Shown here: positions 24,285 to 33,866 of the stretch, one piece after another | Position numbering within the stretch: position 1 is the stretch's first letter | How the letters are laid out: every line of letters starts with the position of its first letter | Notes under the pieces: model-generated | The model's input: only the letters and a program-made list of their open reading frames with translations | Told to the model about the DNA's origin: nothing | The model's database searches: none | Assembly (NCBI RefSeq): GCF_020166335.1 | Contig: NZ_JAIUJR010000002.1 | Coordinates: 62,001-126,000, forward strand | Source: Winogradskyella alexanderae | GTDB lineage: Bacteria; Bacteroidota; Bacteroidia; Flavobacteriales; Flavobacteriaceae | Length of the DNA stretch: 64,000 bases | Direction of reading: 5' to 3' | Program-made: the position numbers and the translations under genes

Positions 24285-27200
24285 TTAATTTCTGCTTTCA
24301 TAGCCACGCCCTGGCGTATATGGTGCACCAGCGTTTATAAGTTGTTGTTCTAAGTTTTTTAGTTCTTGATTGAAAATACGCTCCATCTTAGACTTGATTG
24401 CCTTAACCTGTTCTTTTGCAATAGCATAGCTATCACGATGCGTTTGCGTTGGTGTTGCAGTTGAGTACTTTTGTTCATATCCAATTGACCCCAATCTGCT
24501 GGAAGGTGAAGGCGGTTGATCAATATCTAATCTGCGTTTAACAGGATCGCCATACATTTCAATTTGAACAGAATCTAACTGATCCTCAAGTGCCACAACA
24601 GCACTCGATAAATTTCCTAGTGGTTGTTCTGCGCGTTTAATTGCCTCTTTAATATATCTCAGCTTATTTCTAGATTCAGACATCAGGTTCTGAGCAATAC
24701 CAAAGTCTGCTTGTAGCTTTGCCAATTCCTTTTGGAAAGAAACTTTCTCAGCTCTGTTTTCAGCAGGCATTTCAACATTATCTAGAGCTTTTACTTCAAA
24801 AGCAACTGGTAATGTTAATGAGGTAACATTCCCATCATTGTGCAAGCCCATTTCTACAGTGTAGTTACCAGGCGCAACTAAAGTCCCTTCATCTCTACCT
24901 CCAAAAGGATTATAAAAAGCTGGTTTACGCAGATTAATAGGATTTTGAAGTGTGTATCTTAAATTCCAGTGGAATCTTTGCACTCCTTTTTTTGCTGGTC
25001 TAAATTCCTTTTTAACTACTTTACCATTGGCATCCTTAATGGTAAACACCAATTCGTCCTTAGATTCCTCATTCTCTGCTTTTAAGGCATCATAACTTGG
25101 GTATGGCGTATCGTTATTGGATTTTATCAATTCTTTTTCTGCTTTCTGACGTTCGTCTTTCAAAGATTTAAAATCCTTATTGTAGTAATATGTTATTACT
25201 GCCTCTGGCCCCAAGTTTTCAGCAGTATAGAAATTATCACCTTGGAAGGATTTTCCTGGCAATCCTAAAGGACTGCTCTGCTCCCACATCAACGCCGTTC
25301 TTATAGGAAATATTTCGGCTTTATCTTCTGGTTCAGTATTCTCTACATTCCGCAATACAGAATAGTCATCTAGAACATAAAATCCTCTTCCAAATGTTCC
25401 TAACACAAGGTCATTTTCACGTTCTTGAATGGCAATATCCCTGACCGCAATAGTTGGTAATCCATTTTTGAGTTGTTTCCAATTCTGACCCTGATTTGGT
25501 GAAAAGAACACACCAAACTCTGTACCCACAAAAATTAAATCCTTATCTACGTGATCTTCCTCTATAGCATAAACACTGCCACGTTCTGGCAAGTTAGATT
25601 GAATTGCCGTCCAACTTTGCCCTTTATTACTCGATTTAAACAGATATGGTTTAAAGTCACCAAATTTATGATGGTTAAATGCTACATAAATAACATTTTC
25701 ATCATGTTTGGATAAATAAACACTATTAACGTAGGATTGGTTTGGAGCACCAGATATACTGGCTATTTTTCGCCAATTTTGCCCACCATCTTCTGAAATA
25801 TGCACGAGTCCGTCATCAGTACCAGCCGCTAAAAAATCCTTGTTTAAAGGTGACTCAGAAAATGCCACGATACTTCCATATTGTGATGTGGAACCATTTT
25901 TCATAACCGCATCAATACTCACTACACGATCATATACTTTTAGGCTATTTCTATCAATCTGTTGTGACAAGTCCTCACTTAATACATCCCAACTATTACC
26001 ATAATCGTCTGATCTAAATACTTTCTCGGCTGAAAAATATAATCGACCAGGTACATGTCTACTCACAACCAACGGTGCATCCCAGTTAAAACGATAGGCA
26101 TTTTCTCCTTTTCTTGCTTTTGGTTTAATACCAACGGATTCGCCACTTTTTTTATCAAAACGAACTAAACCGCCATATTGAGATTGTGCGTAAACAATAT
26201 TTGGATTGTTAGGATCTATCTGCGATTCAAAACCATCTCCTCCATTGGTTATAAACCATTCTGAATTACGGATACCATGATTAGTCAATACACGTGAAGG
26301 TCCGCCCAAACTAAAATTATCCTGTGTTCCGCCGTATATATTATAGAAAGGATAGTCATTATCAACAGCAACCTTGTAGAATTGCGTGACTGGTAAGTTC
26401 TTTTTGAAGTCCCATGTTTTGGCTGCATCAAAAGTTTCGTAGATACCACCATCACAACCGACAATCCAATGTTTATTATTGTTGGGATTAATCCACATGC
26501 AATGATTGTCTACGTGTTTGGTATCCTCTCCAACCATATTAAAGGATTTACCACCATCATGAGTCACTGACATCCATGTATCCATTGAGTAGACCGTGTT
26601 TTCATCAATTGGATCCGCAACTATTTCTTGGTAATAATTACCGCTTGTTACATGTGAGCTGCGTTTTTCCCAACTAGCGCCTCTATTAGTTGAAGCGAAA
26701 AAGCCTCCTTTACCATTTGCAGCTTCAACAATAGCATAAATAATCTCAGGATTTGCAGGTGAAATGGCTAGTCCAATACGTCCTAATTCCTCGTTTGGTA
26801 GACCACTGTTAATCTTTGCCCATGTTTTACCGCCATCTACGCTTTTATGCAAACCAGATCCAGGTCCACCACCAACATAGGTAAATACGTGTCGACGTCT
26901 TTGTAATGTCGAAGCATATAAAACATTAGAATCTCTAGGATCCATAACAACATCATTTACACCTGTATGCTCATCAACCTCGATTATTGAGGTCCAAGTT
27001 TCACCACCATCTTCTGTTTTATACAAACCTCTATCACCACCTTTGCTCCATAAGGGACCAATTGCAGCAACGTATACTATATCTGAGTCATCTGGATGAA
27101 CAATGATTTTACCAATATGCTCAGAATCTTTCAGTCCCATATGTTTCCATGACTTCCCACCATCTGAAGATTTGTAAATACCATCACCATATGCTACAGA

Positions 27201-27575
27201 CCGTTGATTGTTATTTTCGCCTGTACCGACCCAAATGACATTAGAATTATTGGGATCCATTGTTATACAGCCAATGGAATACGATCCTTGAGAATCAAAT
27301 ATAGGTTCATAGGTTACACCTGAATTTACTGTTTTCCAAACGCCTCCTGATGAGGTCGCTACATAATATTCAAATGGATTCTTAGGATTGAAGGCAAAAT
27401 CTGAAATACGGCCAGAGGTTAGTGCTGGGCCAACATTACGCCATTTAAGGCCCGATAAACTTATTTCATCTAGCGGAGCTGTTGTGGCACTATTCTTTTT
27501 TGATTTTTTTTGGGCATCACAAACTGAGCTGATACTAAGTAGAATACCTAGTACAACTAATGAGATTTTTTTCAT
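24285..27575 (-). CDS. Secreted Vps10/sortilin-like beta-propeller protein
   Basis: The 1096-residue protein has a signal (MKKISLVVLGILLSISSVCDAQ) and about ten BNR/Asp-box repeats of the form S-x-DGG-x-T/SW (SSDGGKSWKH, TEDGGETWTS, SVDGGKTWAK, SEDGGQNWRK). These mark a ten-bladed sortilin/Vps10-type propeller, often annotated as glycosyl hydrolase. The last third has Fn3-like and coiled-coil segments. No catalytic residues are evident. The adjacent peptidase gene starts 1 bp later, so a peptide-binding or chaperone role in the same secreted pathway is plausible. Confidence 0.87.
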   Translation of the reverse strand: MKKISLVVLGILLSISSVCDAQKKSKKNSATTAPLDEISLSGLKWRNVGPALTSGRISDFAFNPKNPFEYYVATSSGGVWKTVNSGVTYEPIFDSQGSYSIGCITMDPNNSNVIWVGTGENNNQRSVAYGDGIYKSSDGGKSWKHMGLKDSEHIGKIIVHPDDSDIVYVAAIGPLWSKGGDRGLYKTEDGGETWTSIIEVDEHTGVNDVVMDPRDSNVLYASTLQRRRHVFTYVGGGPGSGLHKSVDGGKTWAKINSGLPNEELGRIGLAISPANPEIIYAIVEAANGKGGFFASTNRGASWEKRSSHVTSGNYYQEIVADPIDENTVYSMDTWMSVTHDGGKSFNMVGEDTKHVDNHCMWINPNNNKHWIVGCDGGIYETFDAAKTWDFKKNLPVTQFYKVAVDNDYPFYNIYGGTQDNFSLGGPSRVLTNHGIRNSEWFITNGGDGFESQIDPNNPNIVYAQSQYGGLVRFDKKSGESVGIKPKARKGENAYRFNWDAPLVVSRHVPGRLYFSAEKVFRSDDYGNSWDVLSEDLSQQIDRNSLKVYDRVVSIDAVMKNGSTSQYGSIVAFSESPLNKDFLAAGTDDGLVHISEDGGQNWRKIASISGAPNQSYVNSVYLSKHDENVIYVAFNHHKFGDFKPYLFKSSNKGQSWTAIQSNLPERGSVYAIEEDHVDKDLIFVGTEFGVFFSPNQGQNWKQLKNGLPTIAVRDIAIQERENDLVLGTFGRGFYVLDDYSVLRNVENTEPEDKAEIFPIRTALMWEQSSPLGLPGKSFQGDNFYTAENLGPEAVITYYYNKDFKSLKDERQKAEKELIKSNNDTPYPSYDALKAENEESKDELVFTIKDANGKVVKKEFRPAKKGVQRFHWNLRYTLQNPINLRKPAFYNPFGGRDEGTLVAPGNYTVEMGLHNDGNVTSLTLPVAFEVKALDNVEMPAENRAEKVSFQKELAKLQADFGIAQNLMSESRNKLRYIKEAIKRAEQPLGNLSSAVVALEDQLDSVQIEMYGDPVKRRLDIDQPPSPSSRLGSIGYEQKYSTATPTQTHRDSYAIAKEQVKAIKSKMERIFNQELKNLEQQLINAGAPYTPGRGYESRN

Positions 27576-27827
27576 AATAAAGAAATCTGATGGTTGGTTA
27601 TAATTTTAAACAATACTGAATGATAACCGAGTTGGACTATCATTTAAATTTAACGTTTCAGGTTATTTCATTATAGTTTTTTTGAAGGCTCCTAAAGATA
27701 CTCTTTTTTTAAAAAATTATTTAAGAAAACTAAAAAATGAAAAAAAAATCAACCTTGTTGAGCGACTAGGATATATCTAATTTAAAAGCTATAATTTCCC
27801 CTTGTTTAAGCTATTAAGATAGATAGA

Positions 27828-30479
27828 TCAGCGCTTCAAGGTAAAATGCGAACTAAATGATGTTTGAGAACCATCGGCTAATAAATACTCTACTCTAAAC
27901 CAATAATCATTTGTTGGCATAGGTCTTCCATTAAATGTACCATCCCAACCTAAACCTTGGGTAGAGATAACTTTCAACAATTTTCCGTAGCGGTCAAATA
28001 TTGAGACCTCTGCCCCTGGCTGATCGTTTAAACAATCTATATTCCAAAAAGGGTTAAATTCATCGCCATTAGGAGTAAAGAATTTAGGGAATTTCAATAT
28101 TCTAAATTCTTCTAATGCCACATTGCTGCATCCTGATGCCTCACGCACTCTTATAACATGCTCTTCACACCCATTAACATTATTAAAGCTATTCTGTTCT
28201 TGCCATGAACCATCGTCCAATCGATATTGATAATTTCCTGCACCACCAATAACAGTTGCAACAACACTTTGGTTTTGAGCAAAAGGCTCAGAAATTACCT
28301 CAACTTCCAAAGCTAATTCCGAGATAGGAATAACTTCAATAGTCAATGTAGTTTCTATAGCGCACTGATTAGGATCTGGCGTAAAAGTATAGGTCGTGGT
28401 CTCTGTATTACTTAATTCAGGTGACCAGGTTCCTATGATTCCATCCAAAGACATTACGGGTAAATCATCTAAGGTATCACCATTGCAAATTGAACCCGGT
28501 TCATCAAAGACTGGAATAATTGGGTCGGTAACTATAATTTCTGTTGTTGTCGGAACAACGCAACCTTGGCCGGGGTTAGGTGTAAAGGTATAGGTAGTAG
28601 TTTCAAAATTATTGATTTCTGGCAACCAAGTACCAGTATAACCGTTATTTGAAGTTGTGGGTAATTCATCGATAAACTGTCCGGGACAAATTGGACCAAA
28701 AGCATCAAACTCAGGAATTTCATTAGGAAGAATTTCTATGGTTATATCCACTGCTGAAGCGCATTGGTCGCCACTTGGTGTAAACGTATATGTTGTTGTT
28801 TGTGTATTATCTAATACTGGTGACCAAGTTCCTGTTAATCCATTTAATGAAGTTGTTGGCAATGCCTCGAGAATCTCTCCTTCACAAGTTGGTGGAATCA
28901 CATCGAACAAAGGAATCTCATTTGGTACGACCTCTATAAAAAGCGTTGCGGAATTGGCGCACTCGCCAGCACTAGGCGTAAATGTGTAAGTTGTGCTTAC
29001 AGTATTATTTATTGCGGGACTCCATGCTCCAGAAATACCATTATTGGATGTTACTGGTAATGCTTGCAAGGTATCTCCTTGGCAAATAGACTCTACAGCA
29101 TCAAAAATTGGATCGATTATAGGATTAACCTCTATTTCCAATGTAACTTCTTGAGCACAACCTTGACCTATGTCTGGTGTGAAAGTATAAGATGTGGTTA
29201 CAAGATTGTTCAAAGCTGGTGACCATGTTCCATTAACGCCATCATTAGAAGTTGTAGGTAGGGGCGCCAAGGTTTCCCCTGCACATATAGGACTTATTGC
29301 ATCAAACTCAGGAAACTGCAATGGTATAACCTGAATCTCCAGGGTTGTTTGAGTTACGCACGGATTATCAGGTGTAAATGTGTAAGTTGTTGTAGCATTA
29401 TTATTTAATGTTGGCGACCAAGTACCTGTTATACCATTTATGGCTGTCGTAGGCAATGGACTTAAAGCATCACCTGAGCAAATTGGGGCAATAGGATCAA
29501 ATATAGGGTCCAGAAATGGCAATACTGATAAAGTAAACTCCTCCTCGGTAATATTTCCACAGACATCAGCAATAGTTACCGTATATGTAGTTGTTACAGT
29601 AGGCGAAAGGGTTGGGTTTGGACTATTTGGATTACTAACCCCTTCAACTGGCAACCATGTATAACTTACACCACTAGGAATAGTTGCATCTATTATAATA
29701 CTAGAACCTTCACAAATAAAATCATCTTGTAACTGAAGATTGTCCACAAACGAAATACTATTAAAGCAGACCTCATGAACATTAGATAATCCTCCTGTAG
29801 AACCGACAAAACCAAAGAACACAGAGTCATCACCAAAAAAAATATTGTTCTTAATATCAAAAACAAGGGTTAACCGTAATTCGCAATCGAAATAGACATT
29901 GAATGTTGTAATAGAAGCAATCCATTCTATCTTAATTTCATGATTTGCCCCATCTTCAATATTTTGGCTAAAAGGACTTGCCTGCACTGGCCCAGCTAGA
30001 TTGCTTGCTGGGTTATTATGATCTGGATTACCATTTGCCATTATGGCTATATGATCAAAAAACGGGTCTGCAAGTAAACCTTCTGCAGGAATATTATTTT
30101 GATAGGTATCAAACTCTACAGTTAATGAAGGACTAATCCCTTGATACCCTAATCCACCACCAGAATTTCCGATTTCAGGTGCTGGAGTTGACTTAAACAC
30201 CAATGCCATACCATCAGCTCCGTTGGAATCTTTGCTGCCAAAATTATTTTGATATAATATGGAGAAGTCTTCATCAAAATCTATTGCATTATCATACCAA
30301 ACACCACCCGATTGATTTAAAACATCTTGTGTTATCGTGTAACAATTGTCTCCTTGGTCAATGGCATCTCCTGCAATCACAGCATTGAGTTGACCGTTTA
30401 ATTTGTTAGCTCCAAAGAAAAAACAGAGAATTGATAGTAGGTATATTGGATATACTATTTTATCTCTGCTTTGATTCAT
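27828..30479 (-). CDS. T9SS type B cargo with L-type lectin domain and six tandem repeats
   Basis: The 883-residue protein has a signal peptide (to about residue 30) and a legume-type lectin domain (about 31-245; GADGMALVFKS, SLTVEFDTYQN). A PKD-like domain (YTWLPVEGVSNPN) and six repeats of about 66 residues follow (about 320-718), each with the pattern P.FD....IC.G..L..LP.TS..G..GTWSP...N..TT.YTFTP. The C-terminus is the gliding-motility-type sorting domain (FTPNGDEFNPFW, FDRYGKLL), that is T9SS type B. It should be exported and bound to the cell surface, where the lectin domain could hold glycans. The gap at 27604-27827 holds nothing recognisable. Confidence 0.92.
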   Translation of the reverse strand: MNQSRDKIVYPIYLLSILCFFFGANKLNGQLNAVIAGDAIDQGDNCYTITQDVLNQSGGVWYDNAIDFDEDFSILYQNNFGSKDSNGADGMALVFKSTPAPEIGNSGGGLGYQGISPSLTVEFDTYQNNIPAEGLLADPFFDHIAIMANGNPDHNNPASNLAGPVQASPFSQNIEDGANHEIKIEWIASITTFNVYFDCELRLTLVFDIKNNIFFGDDSVFFGFVGSTGGLSNVHEVCFNSISFVDNLQLQDDFICEGSSIIIDATIPSGVSYTWLPVEGVSNPNSPNPTLSPTVTTTYTVTIADVCGNITEEEFTLSVLPFLDPIFDPIAPICSGDALSPLPTTAINGITGTWSPTLNNNATTTYTFTPDNPCVTQTTLEIQVIPLQFPEFDAISPICAGETLAPLPTTSNDGVNGTWSPALNNLVTTSYTFTPDIGQGCAQEVTLEIEVNPIIDPIFDAVESICQGDTLQALPVTSNNGISGAWSPAINNTVSTTYTFTPSAGECANSATLFIEVVPNEIPLFDVIPPTCEGEILEALPTTSLNGLTGTWSPVLDNTQTTTYTFTPSGDQCASAVDITIEILPNEIPEFDAFGPICPGQFIDELPTTSNNGYTGTWLPEINNFETTTYTFTPNPGQGCVVPTTTEIIVTDPIIPVFDEPGSICNGDTLDDLPVMSLDGIIGTWSPELSNTETTTYTFTPDPNQCAIETTLTIEVIPISELALEVEVISEPFAQNQSVVATVIGGAGNYQYRLDDGSWQEQNSFNNVNGCEEHVIRVREASGCSNVALEEFRILKFPKFFTPNGDEFNPFWNIDCLNDQPGAEVSIFDRYGKLLKVISTQGLGWDGTFNGRPMPTNDYWFRVEYLLADGSQTSFSSHFTLKR
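28325..29522 (-). repeat. Six in-frame coding repeats (~198 bp each)
   Basis: These are the DNA copies of the six 66-residue repeats. They share codons for TWSP and TTYTFTP and probably arose by internal duplication. Copies differ at many bases, so they are old, but they could still allow slippage or recombination that alters copy number. Confidence 0.85.
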
Positions 30480-30557
30480 TCGGTCTTTGGTTTAACAGTA
30501 TCTAATTTCTGTAGTGTTGTCAATTTTTTTTACATCTTATTGATTCGAATAAGTTAC

Positions 30558-30636
30558 TTACCGATACAGAAAGTAACAATATCTGTTTTTATTGACCTCA
30601 TAAAGACAAGATACAAAATTGGAACAATTAAAATTA
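30558..30636 (+). repeat. Dispersed intergenic repeat, copy 1
   Basis: It begins TTACCGATACAGAAAGTAA (30558-30576); 53 bp after its ACC comes ACAAAATTGGAACAATTAAA (30613-30632), the same layout as copies 2 and 3. On the minus strand its start reads TTCTGTATCGGTAAGTAA, which resembles the 3' end of mnmE (FCIGK-stop). It lies in the 362-bp gap between the divergent T9SS cargo and esterase genes, which holds nothing else recognisable. Confidence 0.7.
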
Positions 30637-30841
30637 AAAAAGGACAAATTACAACGTAGAAATTTAATGCTATCTGGGATATAATTTTTAAATAGTTCAG
30701 AAGTTATATTCCATATTTGTTATACTAAAATTTATATAAAATTTCAAAATCATCCCCAGGACTAGTTCTAATTTCAGCCTACGTATCTGCTGTAATTACT
30801 CATTCCGCAAGGTACATTTGTCAAAACAAAACAAAGAAATC

Positions 30842-32476
30842 ATGTATAAAAAGACAATTGTATTCAAACTAGTTTTGCTCTTACTAGGAGGTGTATTTGC
30901 ACAAGAAAAACGAACTATAAAGGTCATCGTACCTAATAAAACTGATGAGGTATTTATTACAGGTAATCAAGAGTCCCTTGCGAACTGGGAACCTGGTACT
31001 GTTAAAATGAATAAAGTATCAGATTATGAAAGAGAGATCACTCTGGATCTAACCTACCCTGCTGAGTTCAAATTCACAAAAGGCAATTGGAATAGTGAAG
31101 GTATTTTAAAACAGTTTAATGACAATCCGAACCTAAAACTCGAGAATGACACGACAACCAGTGATTTTGTTATTAAAACCTGGTCGGATAATATCGATGC
31201 GCAAAAGTTAGGTTTGAATTATGACATTCGCTATATCCATTCAGAGTATATGAATACAAAAAGACTTCTGAAGATTGCACTTCCTATGAATTACGATTCG
31301 AGTAAGGCATATCCTGTTATCTATGTCACCGATGCGCAAAGTGCTAATTTCCAAGTAACAAAAAGCTATGTTAATGCATTATCACAAACCCAGTTTAATA
31401 TGATTCCTGAATGTATTGTTGTTGGCATCTATCAAACCCAGCGAAATGATGATTTTTATGGCATCCATGGCGGAAAATACTTTACAGAGTTTTTGATTGA
31501 AGAAGTTGTTCCTTACATAGATAACAATTATAGCACCTCTGGTTTCAATACAATGGTTGGGCATTCCAATGGTGCGGAATACAATCATAAAATCATGCTC
31601 AATGAGACTAGTCCATTCAGAGGGTTTATTAGCATGTCTACCTGGTTGGATAGGAAAGAAGCAGTCGCTCTGACATCGTTCTTAAATGAATACAATCGTA
31701 AAACAATCTACTACTATTTAGCCAATGCGACACTTGATGATGCTGGAAGATCAAATTATGGAATTCAATTTGAAAACATCTGTTTGAGTACACCTAATAC
31801 AAACTTCAAGTTTATTAAAAATACTGTAGAAGGCGATCATCAAACCATTGTTCCAAATTCATTATTAGACGGTTTAAAATTTATCTTTCAGGATTATTCT
31901 GCTGTTGATGGATATGACACCATAATGGATTTCGATAAAAACTATTTATCAAACGTTAAGGAAACTTATGGAGTTGATGCCTTCTATACTATGGAAATGA
32001 TGGGTGCTTACTGGAATGATATTATAAACAAGAAAAGTAAAGAAGAGTGGGAATACTTCGTGAAGTTCGTAAATAGAGAAAAGATATTTTTTGGAAAAGA
32101 ATTGGACTATGTAAATATTGCTAATGGCTATTTTTCAATGGATATGTATGCTGAAAACATTAAAGCCTACAATAAAGCCATAGATGATATTGACAACTGC
32201 GAAGACCTAGTATTCTATGCCAATATCCATCGTCCTGTAACCTCTTACATCAAAGAGGGAAAAGCCATGGAATGCATCGCTTTCATAGAACGTGCTAGAT
32301 CGGTTTTACCACAGGAATACTATCTTGGAATGACTTACCACATAGCGAAAGTTGCTCTTGAACATAAGGTTGAGTTGCAAAAAGGAAAAGAGGCCTTGTC
32401 TTACTGTAAAGACAATTATAAAAAGAATAGATTTTTCAACTTAAAAACGTTATCAGAACTAGAAAATATGCAGTAA
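30842..32476 (+). CDS. Secreted esterase (IroE/Fes-like) with N-terminal starch-binding-like domain and C-terminal TPRs
   Basis: The ATG at 30842 gives 544 residues with signal MYKKTIVFKLVLLLLGGVFAQ; a TTG at 30818 also opens the frame. A beta-sandwich domain follows (VFITGNQESLANWEPG, like CBM20/CBM48). Then comes an alpha/beta hydrolase of the enterochelin-esterase class with nucleophile elbow TMVGHSNGAEYN (Ser about 243) and GDHQTIVP (His). The last 130 residues look like TPR helices. Substrates of this family range from siderophores to carbohydrate esters. A second copy's tail survives just downstream. Confidence 0.85.
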   Translation: MYKKTIVFKLVLLLLGGVFAQEKRTIKVIVPNKTDEVFITGNQESLANWEPGTVKMNKVSDYEREITLDLTYPAEFKFTKGNWNSEGILKQFNDNPNLKLENDTTTSDFVIKTWSDNIDAQKLGLNYDIRYIHSEYMNTKRLLKIALPMNYDSSKAYPVIYVTDAQSANFQVTKSYVNALSQTQFNMIPECIVVGIYQTQRNDDFYGIHGGKYFTEFLIEEVVPYIDNNYSTSGFNTMVGHSNGAEYNHKIMLNETSPFRGFISMSTWLDRKEAVALTSFLNEYNRKTIYYYLANATLDDAGRSNYGIQFENICLSTPNTNFKFIKNTVEGDHQTIVPNSLLDGLKFIFQDYSAVDGYDTIMDFDKNYLSNVKETYGVDAFYTMEMMGAYWNDIINKKSKEEWEYFVKFVNREKIFFGKELDYVNIANGYFSMDMYAENIKAYNKAIDDIDNCEDLVFYANIHRPVTSYIKEGKAMECIAFIERARSVLPQEYYLGMTYHIAKVALEHKVELQKGKEALSYCKDNYKKNRFFNLKTLSELENMQ

Positions 32477-32511
32477 GTCAAAATTTTATAAGCATAATAA
32501 AATAGTAATGA

Positions 32512-32592
32512 ATAAAAGCGTTGACTTATTGCAAGGATGACTATAAGAAAAACAGCATCTTTACAGTAGAAGAGCTTGAAGCATTGCGATAG
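32512..32592 (+). pseudogene. C-terminal remnant of a duplicated esterase
   Basis: The frame 32515-32592 reads KALTYCKDDYKKNSIF then TVEELEALR and stops at TAG. The esterase at 30842 ends ALSYCKDNYKKNRFF then NLKTLSELENMQ. The match in order and spacing shows the tail of a paralogous copy whose body has been deleted, leaving only 36 bp between the intact stop and the remnant. Confidence 0.75.
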
Positions 32593-32654
32593 CAATGAAT
32601 GATGGTAGATTGATTGTAGTGAGCTAACCATTAACTTTTAGATGGAGGTGCTCA

Positions 32655-32696
32655 TAAAAATGTGACTAATAACTTAAGTTGTTAGTCACATTTTAC
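32655..32696 (+). terminator. Long hairpin with T-tract
   Basis: TGTGACTAA (32661-32669) pairs with TTAGTCACA (32682-32690), and AACTT/AAGTT continues the stem inward. TTTT follows on the plus strand. It probably ends the esterase transcript, 30 bp before the promoter of the LuxR-type gene. Confidence 0.8.
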
Positions 32697-32697
32697 A

Positions 32698-32728
32698 TTT
32701 GTATACTTATTTAGATTCTTTACTTTTG
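32698..32728 (+). promoter_or_regulatory. Consensus promoter of the LuxR-type gene
   Basis: TTTG (32698-32701), 19 bp, then TACTTTTG (32721-32728) is a full Bacteroidota promoter (TTTG-N19-TAnnTTTG). The ATG is at 32739, only 10 bp after the -7 box, so the mRNA would have a leader of roughly 5-7 nt. Confidence 0.75.
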
Positions 32729-32738
32729 GAATCCAGAT

Positions 32739-33791
32739 ATGAAACGTGTTTTATTTTATTTCGGATTTCTATTTTTTATAACAAATCAGTATTGTTATGC
32801 CCAATATTCCATTTCAGGTTATCTGGATACACCTAAAAAAAACAAAAGGGTGTATTTAAGTCTGTTAAAGTTCAATGAAGAAAACACGATATACGAAGAT
32901 CAAATTCTTACCTCTACTTTAACAGATAGTCTTGGATATTTCTCTTTTGAAGGTAAATTACTGTCTGAGAAGCACGCCTTATATCGCATCCACGCCAAAG
33001 TCGATGAAAATAAAAGCGCTATGCAGATGGCATTCAATGAAGACTTGAAAAACTTGCACAATTTTATTTTTTCGAATCAGGATACCATTGTATTTGAAAA
33101 AAATAAAAAATACTGGTTCTCGACGAATACTAATACGAACCTCATCGATAAAGAGTGGCAAGAATTCGGCAACTATGCCAATCAATTAAATTTAGAGCTC
33201 AGGTCTCTGCGGGATATCGAAAATAAAGACCAATCATCCAATCAGTTACTATCAGAATTGAAAGCCTATACAAATATCAAAGATGCCGACCCTCTAGTGA
33301 CCTTGTTAATAATAGGGAGTGTGCCGGAAAATATTCTTCGAAAAGATCTAAAAAAAGATCCCGACTTTTATACGACACTTCAAAACAGTCTTAATACATA
33401 TTATGACAAAAAAAGTTACGCAGAACAATTCAAAATACTCATAAGAGATCTTTCTGTAACTAAAACGCAGCGCGATCTTGAGTTTTATAGAAAATTGACT
33501 TATGTCTTAGCTAGCCTTGGCATATTATTAGTGATTGGTATCGTCTATTTATTGCTAAAGCTTAAACGAAAAATGAATGAACAAGTACCTCAAGAAGCTA
33601 TCAATTTAACCAATCAAGAAGAACGAATTGCAGAACTTATTCTCCAAGATAGGACCAATAAAGAAATAGCCACAGAACTCTTCGTCTCCTTGAGTACTGT
33701 CAAAACCCACATACGTAATATCTATGCCAAGCTGGAAGTGGGTAACAGACAGGAATTTATAGATAAATTAAAAAATCATACTAGGGATTAG
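32739..33791 (+). CDS. Membrane-spanning LuxR-type transcription regulator
   Basis: The 350-residue protein has a signal peptide (ending NQYCYAQ) and a periplasmic beta-rich domain (YSISGYLDTPKKNKRVYLS, DUF4369-like). A helical stretch and one TM near 250-270 (YVLASLGILLVIGIVYLLL) come next. The C-terminal LuxR/GerE HTH reads LTNQEERIAELILQDRTNKE, then VSLSTVKTHIRNIYAKL. It could sense an extracytoplasmic signal directly and bind DNA at the membrane. The strong promoter with almost no leader is notable. The following two secreted proteins may be targets, but no operator is visible. Confidence 0.87.
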   Translation: MKRVLFYFGFLFFITNQYCYAQYSISGYLDTPKKNKRVYLSLLKFNEENTIYEDQILTSTLTDSLGYFSFEGKLLSEKHALYRIHAKVDENKSAMQMAFNEDLKNLHNFIFSNQDTIVFEKNKKYWFSTNTNTNLIDKEWQEFGNYANQLNLELRSLRDIENKDQSSNQLLSELKAYTNIKDADPLVTLLIIGSVPENILRKDLKKDPDFYTTLQNSLNTYYDKKSYAEQFKILIRDLSVTKTQRDLEFYRKLTYVLASLGILLVIGIVYLLLKLKRKMNEQVPQEAINLTNQEERIAELILQDRTNKEIATELFVSLSTVKTHIRNIYAKLEVGNRQEFIDKLKNHTRD

Positions 33792-33866
33792 TCCCCAATT
33801 CATCCCTCTACTTTACAGTTATTAGGACATCGAACACATAGATTTGCCTCATTAAAATGTATAACG

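Noticed and set aside
28325..29522. Regularly spaced repeats that could be mistaken for a CRISPR array
   Set aside because: Units are about 198 bp, diverged, and encode conserved protein repeats in one frame; there are no short identical repeats with unique spacers and no cas genes.
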